From the NCBI GenBank assembly GCA_025359505.1, contig JANYHH010000059.1, positions 1-61,729 of the forward strand: a stretch of DNA of 61,729 bases, written 5' to 3'. The position numbers and the translations under genes are program-made. Below, piece after piece: positions 33,720 through 42,249 of this stretch; position 1 is the first letter of the stretch, and each line of letters begins with the position of its first letter. The notes beneath the pieces were generated by a model that was not told the origin of the DNA, did not search any database, and saw only the letters and a program-made list of their open reading frames with translations. Origin of the DNA: Deinococcales bacterium. Lineage in GTDB: Bacteria > Deinococcota > Deinococci > Deinococcales > JAAFIG01.

Positions 33720-34391
33720 TTACAGCACCGCGCCGCTGACACTGCCCTCGACCCAACGCTCACCGCTCACGGCAACCTCGAGCTTCCAGACGGGCAGCCG
33801 CTCTTTCGCGGCGTCCACCAGCCACGGCACGGCGTCCAGTGCGGCGCGGCGGTGAGCGCTGTTCACACCGATGAAGATGCTGACCTCGCCCGGCAGCACG
33901 ATGCCCGTGCGGTGCGCGATCACGACGGTCTCGATCTCGAAGCGTTCCCTCGCCTCCGTCGCTAATCGCCGCATGACCGTCTGGCACAGCGCTGGGTAGG
34001 CTTCGTACTCGAGCCGCAGGATGGCTAAGTTTTTATTGGGCGTGCGGGTCGAGCCGGTGAAAAACGCTTGACCGCCGTGCGCGGGGTGCAGCAGCGCGGC
34101 GTGCAGAGCGGCAATCCCCAGCGGCCCGTCGGTGATGACGAACAGGTCTGCGTCGCTGCCACCGCTGACGGGCGGGATCAGTGCTAATGTGTCACCACCC
34201 TCAAGCACCTGCTCTGGCGTGGCGTACTCGTCGTTGACGGCGACCATACTGCCGCGCAATGTCAGACCGTATTGCCGCTCGAGAATCTGCGAAGCCTCGC
34301 GCACGGATGCGCCATCTGGCAGCTCGAGCGTGGTCTCACCGACTCCAGCGGCGCGGCGGTGCGAGGCGAAGAACAGAACCTTGACTTGCAT
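33720..34391 (-). CDS. MoaD-MoaE fusion, molybdopterin synthase
   Basis: The protein has 223 residues. Residues 1-79 are MoaD, a ubiquitin-like sulfur carrier ending in IPPVSGG. The rest is MoaE, with the C-terminal active-site stretch AAKERLPVWKLEV. Molybdopterin synthase adds two sulfurs to cyclic pyranopterin. MoaD needs a free C-terminal Gly-Gly to carry sulfur, so the chain should be cut after SGG; cleavage of this kind is known for mycobacterial MoaX. Fused forms also occur in Deinococcus. It is leaderless by TACTCT six bases before the ATG. No other moa gene is near. Confidence 0.92.
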   Translation of the reverse strand: MQVKVLFFASHRRAAGVGETTLELPDGASVREASQILERQYGLTLRGSMVAVNDEYATPEQVLEGGDTLALIPPVSGGSDADLFVITDGPLGIAALHAALLHPAHGGQAFFTGSTRTPNKNLAILRLEYEAYPALCQTVMRRLATEARERFEIETVVIAHRTGIVLPGEVSIFIGVNSAHRRAALDAVPWLVDAAKERLPVWKLEVAVSGERWVEGSVSGAVL

Positions 34392-34397
34392 GGGCGC

Positions 34398-34403
34398 AGA
34401 GTA
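34398..34403 (-). promoter_or_regulatory. -10 box of the MoaD-MoaE gene
   Basis: On the minus strand TACTCT lies six bases before ATG 34391. Confidence 0.6.
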
Positions 34404-34480
34404 TCACTGGATTTTTCGTAGGCAGTCGGCGGGTTTGGATCACGACTCGAGTCTGCAAATTTTGCACACGCGTGACAACC

Positions 34481-34510
34481 GTAGGGGCTTGCCACTGGCA
34501 AGCCTTAGCA
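34481..34510. repeat. GTAGGGG hairpin repeat
   Basis: GTAGGGG is followed by an 8-bp hairpin (GGCTTGCC at 34486-34493, GGCAAGCC at 34497-34504). It shares the head with the repeats at 7300, 41837, 43397 and 43485, but the arms differ in sequence with pairing kept. The rest of the 224-base divergent spacer holds only the two promoters. Confidence 0.55.
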
Positions 34511-34602
34511 ACCGCGCAGCCCTGTGATGAACCGCGACGAGTCTCGAGGCTAACCTCTTCAACGGCACATGCTCGAGACAGATTTTCACGCTTCAAGCGC
34601 CG

Positions 34603-34608
34603 TACACT
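34603..34608 (+). promoter_or_regulatory. -10 box of the gene at 34616
   Basis: TACACT lies seven bases before ATG 34616; the layout is leaderless. Confidence 0.6.
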
Positions 34609-34615
34609 GAGCGTC

Positions 34616-35149
34616 ATGAGCGTCTTCGTCACCTCGAGCCTGCGGTTTGACACGGCGGGGCTGATGCTGCGTAAAAACGAAGCCGACCGTCAGTTGTGGC
34701 TGAACGGCTTTAACGACATTGTTGAACTGCGGGTTTTTGACAAGCCGCCGGACATTCCCGTGCGGCTGCGCGACGCGGCGGGCTTGCGAGCGCATTACGA
34801 CGCAGCCGCCCGCACGCAATCGGCGCAAATGCTGACGCTCGAGGTGATCGATGCTGCGCCGCTGCGTTTGATTCGCTTGCTGATGCGGGAGGCCGCCAAG
34901 CCCAGAGGGTTTACCTACGTCGGCAGCCTCGCCGTGCCGTTCAAGCGCGGTAGTTTCGTGTTGCGTCACCAAGCTACGGAAATTATGCCTCGAGATGACC
35001 TGAGTGCGGATACCGACGCGTCGCATCCCGCGCACGCGCTGACGCGGATTCGGGCTGCGCTGAGAGCGGTGAAGTTCACGCCCTCTCCAGCGCTGCTGCG
35101 TGAGCCGCCGCTCGAGGATCAGCCGTGGTACGCGTTCTGGCAGCGGTGA
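34616..35149 (+). CDS. protein of unknown function
   Basis: The 177-residue soluble protein has no recognised family. It begins VFVTSSLRFDTAGLMLRKN, has mixed alpha/beta content (IVELRVFDKPPDIPVRLRDA; LTLEVIDAAPLRLIRLLMREA) and ends PWYAFWQR. ATG 34616 is supported by the -10 box. Its last codons lie in the first unit of a 25-bp tandem repeat that continues past the stop. Confidence 0.65.
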   Translation: MSVFVTSSLRFDTAGLMLRKNEADRQLWLNGFNDIVELRVFDKPPDIPVRLRDAAGLRAHYDAAARTQSAQMLTLEVIDAAPLRLIRLLMREAAKPRGFTYVGSLAVPFKRGSFVLRHQATEIMPRDDLSADTDASHPAHALTRIRAALRAVKFTPSPALLREPPLEDQPWYAFWQR

Positions 35150-35202
35150 ACAGTACGCGTTCTGGTAGCGGTGAACAGTACGCGTTCTGGTAGCGGTGAG
35201 CT
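35128..35202. repeat. 25-bp tandem repeat over the end of the gene at 34616
   Basis: Three units start at 35128, 35153 and 35178 with one or two differences, each containing GTACGCGTTCTGG and GCGGTGA. The first holds the stop codon TGA (35147-35149), so the C-terminal coding end has been copied twice downstream. Confidence 0.9.
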
Positions 35203-35224
35203 GCACTGACAATTGCGCTCGAGA

Positions 35225-38200
35225 TCACTGGTTTTTATGGTCATCAGCGCGGCGACGCGGTGCGGTCATTGCTTCGCTGCCCAGCATCGATTGACCGGCG
35301 GCTTTGGCGGCGTACATTCGCTTGTCCGCCAGCGATTGCAGCCGATCCGGGTCGCTCGAGTCGCTCGGGCAATCCGCCACACCGATGTTCGGTATGACGT
35401 GCAGCAAAGCACCAAACTCGAGCCGCTGAATTTGCAGGCTGAGGTCGCACAGCAGCGGTAACGGCTCTAATGGCGCTGGGATCAGCAACAGAAACTCGTC
35501 GCCACCGATGCGGTAAGCGCGGTGCGTGCCCGTTGGAGCGCCACTGAGGAGATCGGCAATGCGCCGCAGCGCGTCGTCGCCAGCCGCGTGACCGAGCGAA
35601 TCGTTGATCGCTTTGAAGCCAGCCAGATCGATCACCGCTAGGCTGAACCCCAGCCCCGATGTCCGCCACTGCTCGAGGATCACCGTTAAATCCTCTTCAA
35701 AAGCGCGGCGGTTCCGCAGACCCGTCAGCGGGTCGTGGCGGGCCGCGTGAACAGCCTCGAGCCGCAGGGATCCTAGTTTCTCGTGCAGGGTCGCGTTTTC
35801 TAAAGCGGTCGAGAAGGCCGGTGCGAGCGCCGTGAGCATCTCGAGATCGGCTTGTTGTAACGGCTGGTCAGTCCCGCTTTCGACGCTCAGCGTACCAATG
35901 ACGCCATCGCGGCCCATCAGCGGGATGCAAACAGCCGATGTCAGATAGGGTGAAAAACTGATCCAATCGGGGTCGCTCGGGCCGTCAACGACCAATTCAG
36001 CGCGGGCATTGCGGATCACGCGTCCAGTCACGCCTTGGTTGAGGTTCAGGTGTGGCAACGGTTGGTAATCGCCAATTTTGGCTTGCAGAATCGTTGCCGT
36101 CTGCCCCGAACGGTAAATGGATATGTACTTGTATTCAAAGGTGTCTTCGAGGACTTGCACGAGGGCTTCGGCAGTGTCTTTGACGCTACGCAGAGTGGAA
36201 ATTTTCTGGGTGATGGCCACGCGCACGCGCTCGTCGCTCAAGTTTTGACGCTCCAGCGCGTACAAGCGAGCGTTCTCCAAAGCGACGCTGGTCAGCGCCG
36301 CGAAGCGCTGCAAGACCTCTAAGTCAAGGGTCGTGAACCGATTTGGAGTGCTTGTATCCGCCACGGTCAGCGCTCCAACGACTTTGCCCGATCTGTGCAA
36401 CGGCACGCTGACCAGTGCGCGGGCTGAGCTGATGGAATGCTCGAGGCGATCGGGCCACTCTTGGTAATCCTCAAGCAGCAGCGCCTCGCCAGTCCGTGCG
36501 ACGCGCCCTGATGCGCCTGACCCCAATGGCATCTGCGTGGTCATGGATGCGCCGAGTTGCACCTGCAAAACCGTGCGCTCGAGGGCTGAGTCGTTGAGGA
36601 AAATCCCACCGGAATCCGCATTTAAAAATTGCGCGGCTCGCGCCAACACATTTTCCAGCAAGTGCTTTGGCTCTAAGTGACCGCTCAGTTCCACGCTGAC
36701 GTGGTGCAGCGCCTCGAGCTGCGCGGCGCGTTGCTGGGTGGCGGCTTGCGCGTTTCTGGCTTCTTCTAGGAGCTTGGCTTTTTCTAGGGCTAAACTGGCG
36801 GTGGCCGCGAAACGCTCCAGCACCTCGAGATCGGCCAGCGTGAAGCGCCCCGCCTTTTGGATGTCGACGACCGTCAAACTGCCGAGCATTTGCGAGCCGC
36901 GCTTCAAGGGCACACTGATGACGCTGCGCCAGCGACGCTGCGGCGTGTTCGGGAAGCGCTCCGGATAATCTTGGTAATCGGGCAGCATTGTCGCCAGACC
37001 AGTCAGCGCGGTTTGACCGCTGACGCCCTGCCCGAGTTGCAGCGTCTCAACGGCTTGACCGCCGATGTGCGCCGCTAAATGCAGTGTCTGACTGTGTTCA
37101 TCCAGCAGGTACAAGCGGCCATCGTGACCCCCGAGCATCATCATCGCCCGCTCCAGAATAGACAGCAGCAGCGGCCCCAGCCGCACGTAACTGCCTAGCT
37201 CCAAGTTGACCTGATGCAGCGTCTCTAAGAGCACATTGCGATCCGCAGCGCTCGCTTGAGCTTTTCGCATCCCTTGGAGCAGCCGCGCATTGTCTAAAGC
37301 GATGCTGGCCAGCGCCGCGAAGCGCTTGGTAGTCTCTAAATCAGCGGCTGTGAAAACGTTCGCTTCGGTGTGCGTCAAGGCCAGCACGCCGATCACGTGG
37401 TCGTCACTGATCAGCGGTGTCAGCATCACCGAGCGTGCCTCGGTTGGTAAGCGGCGGTTGCGCCCCTCGGTCACTTGGTAATCGTCAAGTAGCAGTGCTT
37501 GTTGAGTTCTGATGATTCCACTGATGACGCCTTCGTCAGCGGTTTGCGTGAAACCCAGCAGTCTGGCCGCTGCGCCTTCGATTTGCGTCAGCTCCAAGAT
37601 GTTTTGATCCCGGTGATACCGCCAGTACCCGCCGCTCGTCGCCCTGACCATTGGCATCAGCAGCCTTAGCATCCGTTGTAAGACCTCGGTTGGCTGGCGC
37701 TGCTCCAAGAGCTGCAAGCTGACCGCATCAATCGCCTCGAGCTGCGCCAAACGCCCGAGCGCGGCGTGCTGGGCTTTGCGGGTAGAATCCAGCAAATTGG
37801 CCTTCTCTAAGGTTAAGCTGCTCAGCACCGCGAAGCGCTCCAAGGTTTCCAAGTCCGCGCTGCTGAAGCAATCCGTGCGGTTGACGCTGGCGATGGTCAA
37901 TGCGCCGATCACCACCGCGCCGCGTTTCAGCGGGGCACTCATCGCGCCTCGCCAGACGCTGATTTCATTCACGCCAACGTCGCGCCCTTCCCAAACGGCG
38001 TAATCCGCCACCCGCAGCGCTCGCTCATTTCCCATCGCGTGGCCGCTCAGGCCGCGGCCCATCACGCCCGATTCGCTCGGACTCAGGCCTTGCCACGCGA
38101 CCCGCTGGTACTGGGTGCGGTCATCGTCCAACAAATACACCACGGCCGCGTCCGCGTTGAACAGCTCAATCGTGCGCTGCGTCAATTTTTGCAGCAAATC

Positions 38201-39838
38201 CTGCGCGTCATCGTGCGCCACCAGTTCCAGACTGACTTTCGACATCGCGTCAAGCAGCTCGCCCTTGCGCTGTGCGTTGCTGGCGGCATCAGCCGTGGCT
38301 TGGAGCAGCGCAGTGTTCTCGACCGCGCTGCTGGCGAGGGCCGCGAAGCGCTCCAAGGTTTCTAAACTGTCATCGTCAAAGCGATGAGTTTCCTTGGTGT
38401 CCACGACGGTCAACACGCCAATCACGCGGGACTGAGCGCCGCGCAGCGGCACGCTCATTACCGAGCGCCACGGCACGCCGGGGTGTGAGTCGTTGTAAAA
38501 CGGACTGCTCGGGTAATCATCCAAGCGCATCGAAGTCCCGGATTGAGCGACGCTGCCCGACACGCCGTACCCCAGCGGTGCGACGGGCAGCAGCTCGTCA
38601 CCGACTTCCGTCATCAACTTGATCTGATTGCCATCGACCATGTAAATGCCGCCCGCATCCACCTCCAGCAACTCGAGGCTGCGCTCTAAAAGCAGCAGCA
38701 GCAATGCGTTCAGATCGCGTTGCTGGTTCAGCTCCAGATTGATTTCGTAGGTGGCGCTCAGCAGCAGGTTCTTCTTTTGCGCCAAGCGCCGCGCTGCCTC
38801 GCTCGAATTGCGTAACCGCGCCTGCTCGAGCATCGCTTGAGCCATGATGCCCGCTTGGATCAGCATTTCCAAATCGTCTTGGCTAAAGTAACCGCGTTCA
38901 GTGTGGCTCTCCAAGAACATCGCGCCGATTACCAGACCAGCGCGTTTCAGCGGCGTGGCAATGATGCTTTTGACGCCCGCGTACTTGTCACTGGTAATCT
39001 TGTCACTGGCAATCGCGTCTCGCCACACGGCGTAATCCCCGACCAGCAGCGGCTCACCGCTCGAGATCACGTGTCCGACGACGCCCTGTTCACTGCGGAG
39101 GTAGGACTTCTCGGGTTGCAGCGAATCTTCCCAGAACTCGAGCATCTGCTGATCCCTGACCAAACACATCCCACCGACGCAAGCCAAGGCTTTGGCGTAG
39201 CCGCTCATCAGCACGCGCAAAGCAACCATTGGATCTTGCTCCAGCAAGACCTGTGCCGTGACCTGCTGAACGCTTTTTCGGCGTTCAGCCAGCAGCAGCG
39301 CGGCCGTGCGCTCGCGCTCCAACTGGTGATCTATTTCGGCGTTACCGAGGATCACGCTGCTGAGCGCGGCGAAGCGCTCGAGCATTCTTAAATCGCTGAC
39401 CGAATACGCGTCCGTGCGCTCCTCGGTAATCAAGGTGATCGCGCCGATCACGGCACTGTCTTGATGGAGCGGCGCACAGATGATGCTGCGTTGCCGATCA
39501 CCGTAACGCGGGCTGCGCCCAGCGAAGGCCGTGTAATCACCGACCAGCAGCGCCGAACCGCTCTGGATCACCGCGCCGGTCACGCCCTCGCCCGGCTCCA
39601 AGCGGAAACCGGCTTCGTGAACGACCGCCCCGACGGTGTAACGCATCTCGAGCTGACCCGATGGCAGCGTCAAATACAGCGCCCCGGAGTCACCGCCGCA
39701 CAGCGTCAAGGCGCTCTCTATGGTGCGGCGCAGCACATTTTGCGGATCGCGTTGCGCCGCCAAATCCAACGTCAAACGATGCAGCACCTCGAGATACTCG
39801 AGGTTTGCCTGTTCAATGTCAGTGAATCGAATCGTCAA
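35225..39838 (-). CDS. diguanylate cyclase with eight GAF domains
   Basis: The protein has 1537 residues and no membrane segment. Eight GAF-type repeats of about 165 residues follow each other (about 15-1340), each ending in a helix like DLETLERFAALASxALENA and starting with a coiled linker. A GGDEF domain then follows (RHDPLTGLRNRRAFEEDL, DLAGFKAINDSLGHAAGDDAL, RIGGDEF). The GGDEF motif is intact, so it should make c-di-GMP; no RxxD inhibition site is visible before it. The repeats have diverged, which suggests binding of several ligands or scaffolding. TTG 39838 lies nine bases after TAAACT. Confidence 0.92.
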   Translation of the reverse strand: MTIRFTDIEQANLEYLEVLHRLTLDLAAQRDPQNVLRRTIESALTLCGGDSGALYLTLPSGQLEMRYTVGAVVHEAGFRLEPGEGVTGAVIQSGSALLVGDYTAFAGRSPRYGDRQRSIICAPLHQDSAVIGAITLITEERTDAYSVSDLRMLERFAALSSVILGNAEIDHQLERERTAALLLAERRKSVQQVTAQVLLEQDPMVALRVLMSGYAKALACVGGMCLVRDQQMLEFWEDSLQPEKSYLRSEQGVVGHVISSGEPLLVGDYAVWRDAIASDKITSDKYAGVKSIIATPLKRAGLVIGAMFLESHTERGYFSQDDLEMLIQAGIMAQAMLEQARLRNSSEAARRLAQKKNLLLSATYEINLELNQQRDLNALLLLLLERSLELLEVDAGGIYMVDGNQIKLMTEVGDELLPVAPLGYGVSGSVAQSGTSMRLDDYPSSPFYNDSHPGVPWRSVMSVPLRGAQSRVIGVLTVVDTKETHRFDDDSLETLERFAALASSAVENTALLQATADAASNAQRKGELLDAMSKVSLELVAHDDAQDLLQKLTQRTIELFNADAAVVYLLDDDRTQYQRVAWQGLSPSESGVMGRGLSGHAMGNERALRVADYAVWEGRDVGVNEISVWRGAMSAPLKRGAVVIGALTIASVNRTDCFSSADLETLERFAVLSSLTLEKANLLDSTRKAQHAALGRLAQLEAIDAVSLQLLEQRQPTEVLQRMLRLLMPMVRATSGGYWRYHRDQNILELTQIEGAAARLLGFTQTADEGVISGIIRTQQALLLDDYQVTEGRNRRLPTEARSVMLTPLISDDHVIGVLALTHTEANVFTAADLETTKRFAALASIALDNARLLQGMRKAQASAADRNVLLETLHQVNLELGSYVRLGPLLLSILERAMMMLGGHDGRLYLLDEHSQTLHLAAHIGGQAVETLQLGQGVSGQTALTGLATMLPDYQDYPERFPNTPQRRWRSVISVPLKRGSQMLGSLTVVDIQKAGRFTLADLEVLERFAATASLALEKAKLLEEARNAQAATQQRAAQLEALHHVSVELSGHLEPKHLLENVLARAAQFLNADSGGIFLNDSALERTVLQVQLGASMTTQMPLGSGASGRVARTGEALLLEDYQEWPDRLEHSISSARALVSVPLHRSGKVVGALTVADTSTPNRFTTLDLEVLQRFAALTSVALENARLYALERQNLSDERVRVAITQKISTLRSVKDTAEALVQVLEDTFEYKYISIYRSGQTATILQAKIGDYQPLPHLNLNQGVTGRVIRNARAELVVDGPSDPDWISFSPYLTSAVCIPLMGRDGVIGTLSVESGTDQPLQQADLEMLTALAPAFSTALENATLHEKLGSLRLEAVHAARHDPLTGLRNRRAFEEDLTVILEQWRTSGLGFSLAVIDLAGFKAINDSLGHAAGDDALRRIADLLSGAPTGTHRAYRIGGDEFLLLIPAPLEPLPLLCDLSLQIQRLEFGALLHVIPNIGVADCPSDSSDPDRLQSLADKRMYAAKAAGQSMLGSEAMTAPRRRADDHKNQ

Positions 39839-39847
39839 CTTGTGATG

Positions 39848-39853
39848 AGTTTA
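39848..39853 (-). promoter_or_regulatory. -10 box of the GAF-GGDEF gene
   Basis: On the minus strand TAAACT lies nine bases before TTG 39838. Confidence 0.45.
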
Positions 39854-39864
39854 GCAAACGCTTG

Positions 39865-39939
39865 ACGCTTCAGCAGTGCATTTTATGAAGCGTTAGGGCA
39901 AATTTCAAAATGCTTGACGGTAGTTTTGTCAAGCATTTT
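39865..39939. terminator. two hairpins between ridA and the GAF-GGDEF gene
   Basis: A 12-bp stem, AAAATGCTTGAC (39907-39918) with GTCAAGCATTTT (39928-39939), lies beyond the ridA stop; an 8-bp stem (ACGCTTCA at 39865-39872 with TGAAGCGT at 39886-39893) follows. The first may end the ridA transcript on the minus strand, but the T content behind it is weak. The rest of this 183-base spacer shows nothing further. Confidence 0.5.
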
Positions 39940-40021
39940 CGAGGAACCCGAGTGGAAACAAGGGGTGGTTTGCAAAGGAGTGAAAGCACAAAGTGCGACA
40001 ACGTATTTGCAAATCACCCTA

Positions 40022-40402
40022 TTACTGCGCGATCACGTCGATCTCGACTAAACAAGATTTGGGCAGTTCGCGCACCGCGACTGTCGTGCGGGCCGGGTAC
40101 GGTGCACTGAAATGACCCGCGTAGACCGCGTTCATGCCCGCAAAATGCGCCATGTCCGACAGGTAAACGTTGGATTTCACGACATCATCAAAGTTTTTAC
40201 CGGCCGCTGCCAGCACCGCGCTGAGGTTCTTGAAAACCTGCTCGGTTTGCTCACTGATGCCGCCCGCAATCAGCTCGCCCGTCTTGGGGTCAATCGGGGT
40301 CTGACCGCTGAAAAACACCAGACCGTGCACGGATTTGACGCCCTGCGAGTACGGGCCAATCGCGGCTGGGGCGTCGGGGCTGGAAAAGGTATCTCGAGAC
40401 AT
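40022..40402 (-). CDS. ridA: RidA family enamine/imine deaminase
   Basis: The 126-residue protein has the full RidA pattern: APAAIGPYSQGVKSV at the start, FFSGQTPIDPKTGEL, and PARTTVAVRELPKSCLVEID with the conserved Arg that binds the carboxylate of the substrate. It hydrolyses reactive enamines made by PLP enzymes such as threonine dehydratase and so protects the cell. AAGGAG precedes the ATG. It stands alone between a cupin gene and the GAF-GGDEF gene. Confidence 0.95.
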   Translation of the reverse strand: MSRDTFSSPDAPAAIGPYSQGVKSVHGLVFFSGQTPIDPKTGELIAGGISEQTEQVFKNLSAVLAAAGKNFDDVVKSNVYLSDMAHFAGMNAVYAGHFSAPYPARTTVAVRELPKSCLVEIDVIAQ

Positions 40403-40511
40403 GGGTGCTCCTTGTGATGCTGGCAGAGTCGGCGCAGAGCAGAGGGCGAGGCAACAGCGCTCGAGACAATCTCTGGACGCTTCAACTTACCAGATGGCTC
40501 GAGGCGAGCGG

Positions 40512-40814
40512 TCACGAAACTCGAGGGATCAGTACGTATGCGATCCGCGTGTCCTCGAGCACCAGCGCCCAGTGCTGCTCGCCGGCTGGGATGAAGCTGA
40601 TGTCGCCAGAGTTGAGCGTGGCTGACACGCCACCGGAAACCGCTTCTAACTTGCCCGATAAAATAAAAGAAACCTCGTCTTGCTCGTGCATGGACGCGCC
40701 AGTCAGCGGCAAACGCGTGCCAGACGCGAACTCGAGGATGCCCGTGACGGCTGTACCGTGCGGGATTTCAAACTCGGCTTTGGCGGGCAGCGTCGCGGGT
40801 GAGATCAGTTTCAT
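40512..40814 (-). CDS. small single-domain cupin protein
   Basis: The 100-residue protein is one cupin barrel: motif 1 (PLTGASMHEQDEVSFILSGKLEA) and motif 2 (GDISFIPAGEQHWALV). The usual metal ligands are partly kept (a His, a Glu and a His), so metal binding is possible. The substrate is unknown. TATACT lies eight bases before ATG 40814. Confidence 0.85.
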   Translation of the reverse strand: MKLISPATLPAKAEFEIPHGTAVTGILEFASGTRLPLTGASMHEQDEVSFILSGKLEAVSGGVSATLNSGDISFIPAGEQHWALVLEDTRIAYVLIPRVS

Positions 40815-40822
40815 CTGACGAA

Positions 40823-40828
40823 AGTATA
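40823..40828 (-). promoter_or_regulatory. -10 box of the cupin gene
   Basis: On the minus strand TATACT lies eight bases before ATG 40814; no ribosome binding site fits between. Confidence 0.55.
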
Positions 40829-40927
40829 GTCAGTTTCTCGGATGCACATTCTTTAGCGCGTCTCGAGTTTTGCGGCTCGCCGATTGTTTGCAAGCTGTAA
40901 AAACGTCGATCCCTGCGCTCGGGCGTG

Positions 40928-40933
40928 TACACT
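40928..40933 (+). promoter_or_regulatory. -10 box of truA
   Basis: TACACT lies 27 bases before ATG 40961, so this transcript would have a short leader. The box lies in the palindrome GTGTACAC (40925-40932) and touches a CTCGAG. Confidence 0.4.
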
Positions 40934-40960
40934 CGAGACTCAAATCTTTTCGAGTCCACC

Positions 40961-41785
40961 ATGTCTGACCCCTCTTCTTCGCTTCATGACCTCACCAACG
41001 ATCCCTTGCCACTCGGCTGGCGACGCCTGCGCCTCGTTTTAGAGTGGGACGGCACGGGCTTCAACGGCTGGCAAGTGCAATCCCAAGGCGAGCGCACGAT
41101 TCAAGGAGCGCTGGAATCCGCCCTCGAGCCGCTCGGAGCGCACAATCGCCCAATGGCGGCCGGTCGCACGGACGCGGGCGTTCACGCGCTAGAAATGCCC
41201 GTCCATGTCGATGTCAGCACGCAAATTTCAGCCTTGAGCGTGCAACGCGCCCTCAACTCGAGGTTGCCCAGCGACGTGCGCGTGCTGCACTGCGAGGAAG
41301 TCACACCTGCGTTTCACGCCCGATTTTCCTGCCAGTGGCGCTCGTACACCTACCGCATTTTCAACTCACCCATTCCCAGCGCTCTGGAACGCAACCGCGC
41401 CCTGTGGATCCCGCAGCGCTTGGAGATCGCGCCGATGCGCGACGCCGCGCAGCATTTGATCGGGCATTACGACTTCGCGGCGTTCGCCACCAAAGAGGAG
41501 CGCCAGACCGTGCGCGAGGTGCTGGCCTGCGATGTCCGCGCCATTCCCACGCGCCACCGCCGCGAGCAGCAACGCTCGATCGAGGTCAGCATCAGCGGCG
41601 CTTCCTTCCTGCGCCACATGGTGCGCGGCATCGTCGGTACGCTGCTTGAGGTCGGCACGGGCAAGTTGCAAAGCAGTGACTTGGAGGGGATCATCGCCAG
41701 CCGCGACCGTGGACAGGCGGGCCCGAATGTCGCCGCGCACGGGTTGTACTTCGCGCAGGGCGGTTACGGCGCGTGGAACGGCTAA
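40961..41785 (+). CDS. truA: tRNA pseudouridine(38-40) synthase
   Basis: The 274-residue protein has the TruA signature with the catalytic Asp: MAAGRTDAGVHALEMPVHVD. Also present are LVLEWDGTGFNGWQVQ at the N-terminus, the RSYTYRI and the C-terminal SFLRHMVRGIVGTLLEVGTG. It makes pseudouridine at positions 38-40 of the tRNA anticodon stem. Length is standard. It is followed by 650 bases without a supported gene, which hold an insertion element and a terminator. Confidence 0.96.
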   Translation: MSDPSSSLHDLTNDPLPLGWRRLRLVLEWDGTGFNGWQVQSQGERTIQGALESALEPLGAHNRPMAAGRTDAGVHALEMPVHVDVSTQISALSVQRALNSRLPSDVRVLHCEEVTPAFHARFSCQWRSYTYRIFNSPIPSALERNRALWIPQRLEIAPMRDAAQHLIGHYDFAAFATKEERQTVREVLACDVRAIPTRHRREQQRSIEVSISGASFLRHMVRGIVGTLLEVGTGKLQSSDLEGIIASRDRGQAGPNVAAHGLYFAQGGYGAWNG

Positions 41786-41857
41786 ACTCGAGCGCTCAGT
41801 CTCGAGCGTGCAGAACGAGTGATTGGGCGACGTTCTGTAGGGGCGAACCTTGTGTTC

Positions 41858-42249
41858 CATCAATACCAACTAATTCGACTTTACTGTCCAGCACAACGAC
41901 TTAAAAAGTCACCCCCTGCGAAGTAGCGCCCAAGCCCGTGAGGTGCTGCTTCAAGGGCAAGAAGCGCCCAAGCCCGTGAGGTGCTGCTTCAAGGGCAAGA
42001 AGCGCCCAAGCCCGTGAGGTGCTGCTGTCAGGGCAAGAAGGGGGTCGCTCGTTCCGTTAGGAACGGCTGGGGGTCGTGCAACGCTCATTCGTCATTCACG
42101 CGTTGTACGACCCCCCCGGCACTGCGTGCCACCCCCCCCTACAGGAACCCATGTATCCGCTGGTACTTCGCAGGGGAGGACAAAGGCTCAAGTTTCGAGA
42201 TTCTCGAGATAGTGTGCGACACGCAGCAATGAATTAGTTGGAGTACATG
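41858..42249. mobile_element. 392-bp non-autonomous insertion element (IS4-type MITE)
   Basis: The element begins CATCAATACCAACTAATTC and ends, read inward on the other strand, CATGTACTCCAACTAATTC, so the ends share CAT and an 11-bp perfect core. It is flanked by an 11-bp duplication, ACCTTGTGTTC (41847-41857 and 42250-42260). Terminal CAT and 10-12 bp duplications are known for IS4/IS231 elements. A second inner pair (CCCCTGCGAAGTA at 41912-41924 and TACTTCGCAGGGG at 42164-42176) and a 38-bp tandem repeat lie inside. It encodes no transposase; the only open frame within it looks random. Confidence 0.8.
41925..42038. repeat. three 38-bp tandem repeats inside the insertion element
   Basis: Units start at 41925, 41963 and 42001; the first two are identical and the third differs by two or three bases near its end. 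Each contains AGCGCCCAAGCCCGTGAGG. There are no spacers between them, so it is not a CRISPR array. Confidence 0.92.

Noticed and set aside
40925-40960. Upstream GTG start for truA
   Set aside because: It would add 12 residues encoded by the -10 region; the family starts close to ATG 40961.
41925-42038. CRISPR-like array of 38-bp repeats
   Set aside because: The repeats follow each other without spacers, there are only three, and they lie inside an insertion element. No cas gene is near.
41981-42232. 83-codon open frame inside the MITE as a transposase remnant
   Set aside because: Its composition follows the 38-bp repeats and G-runs; no DDE motif or helix-turn-helix pattern is visible.
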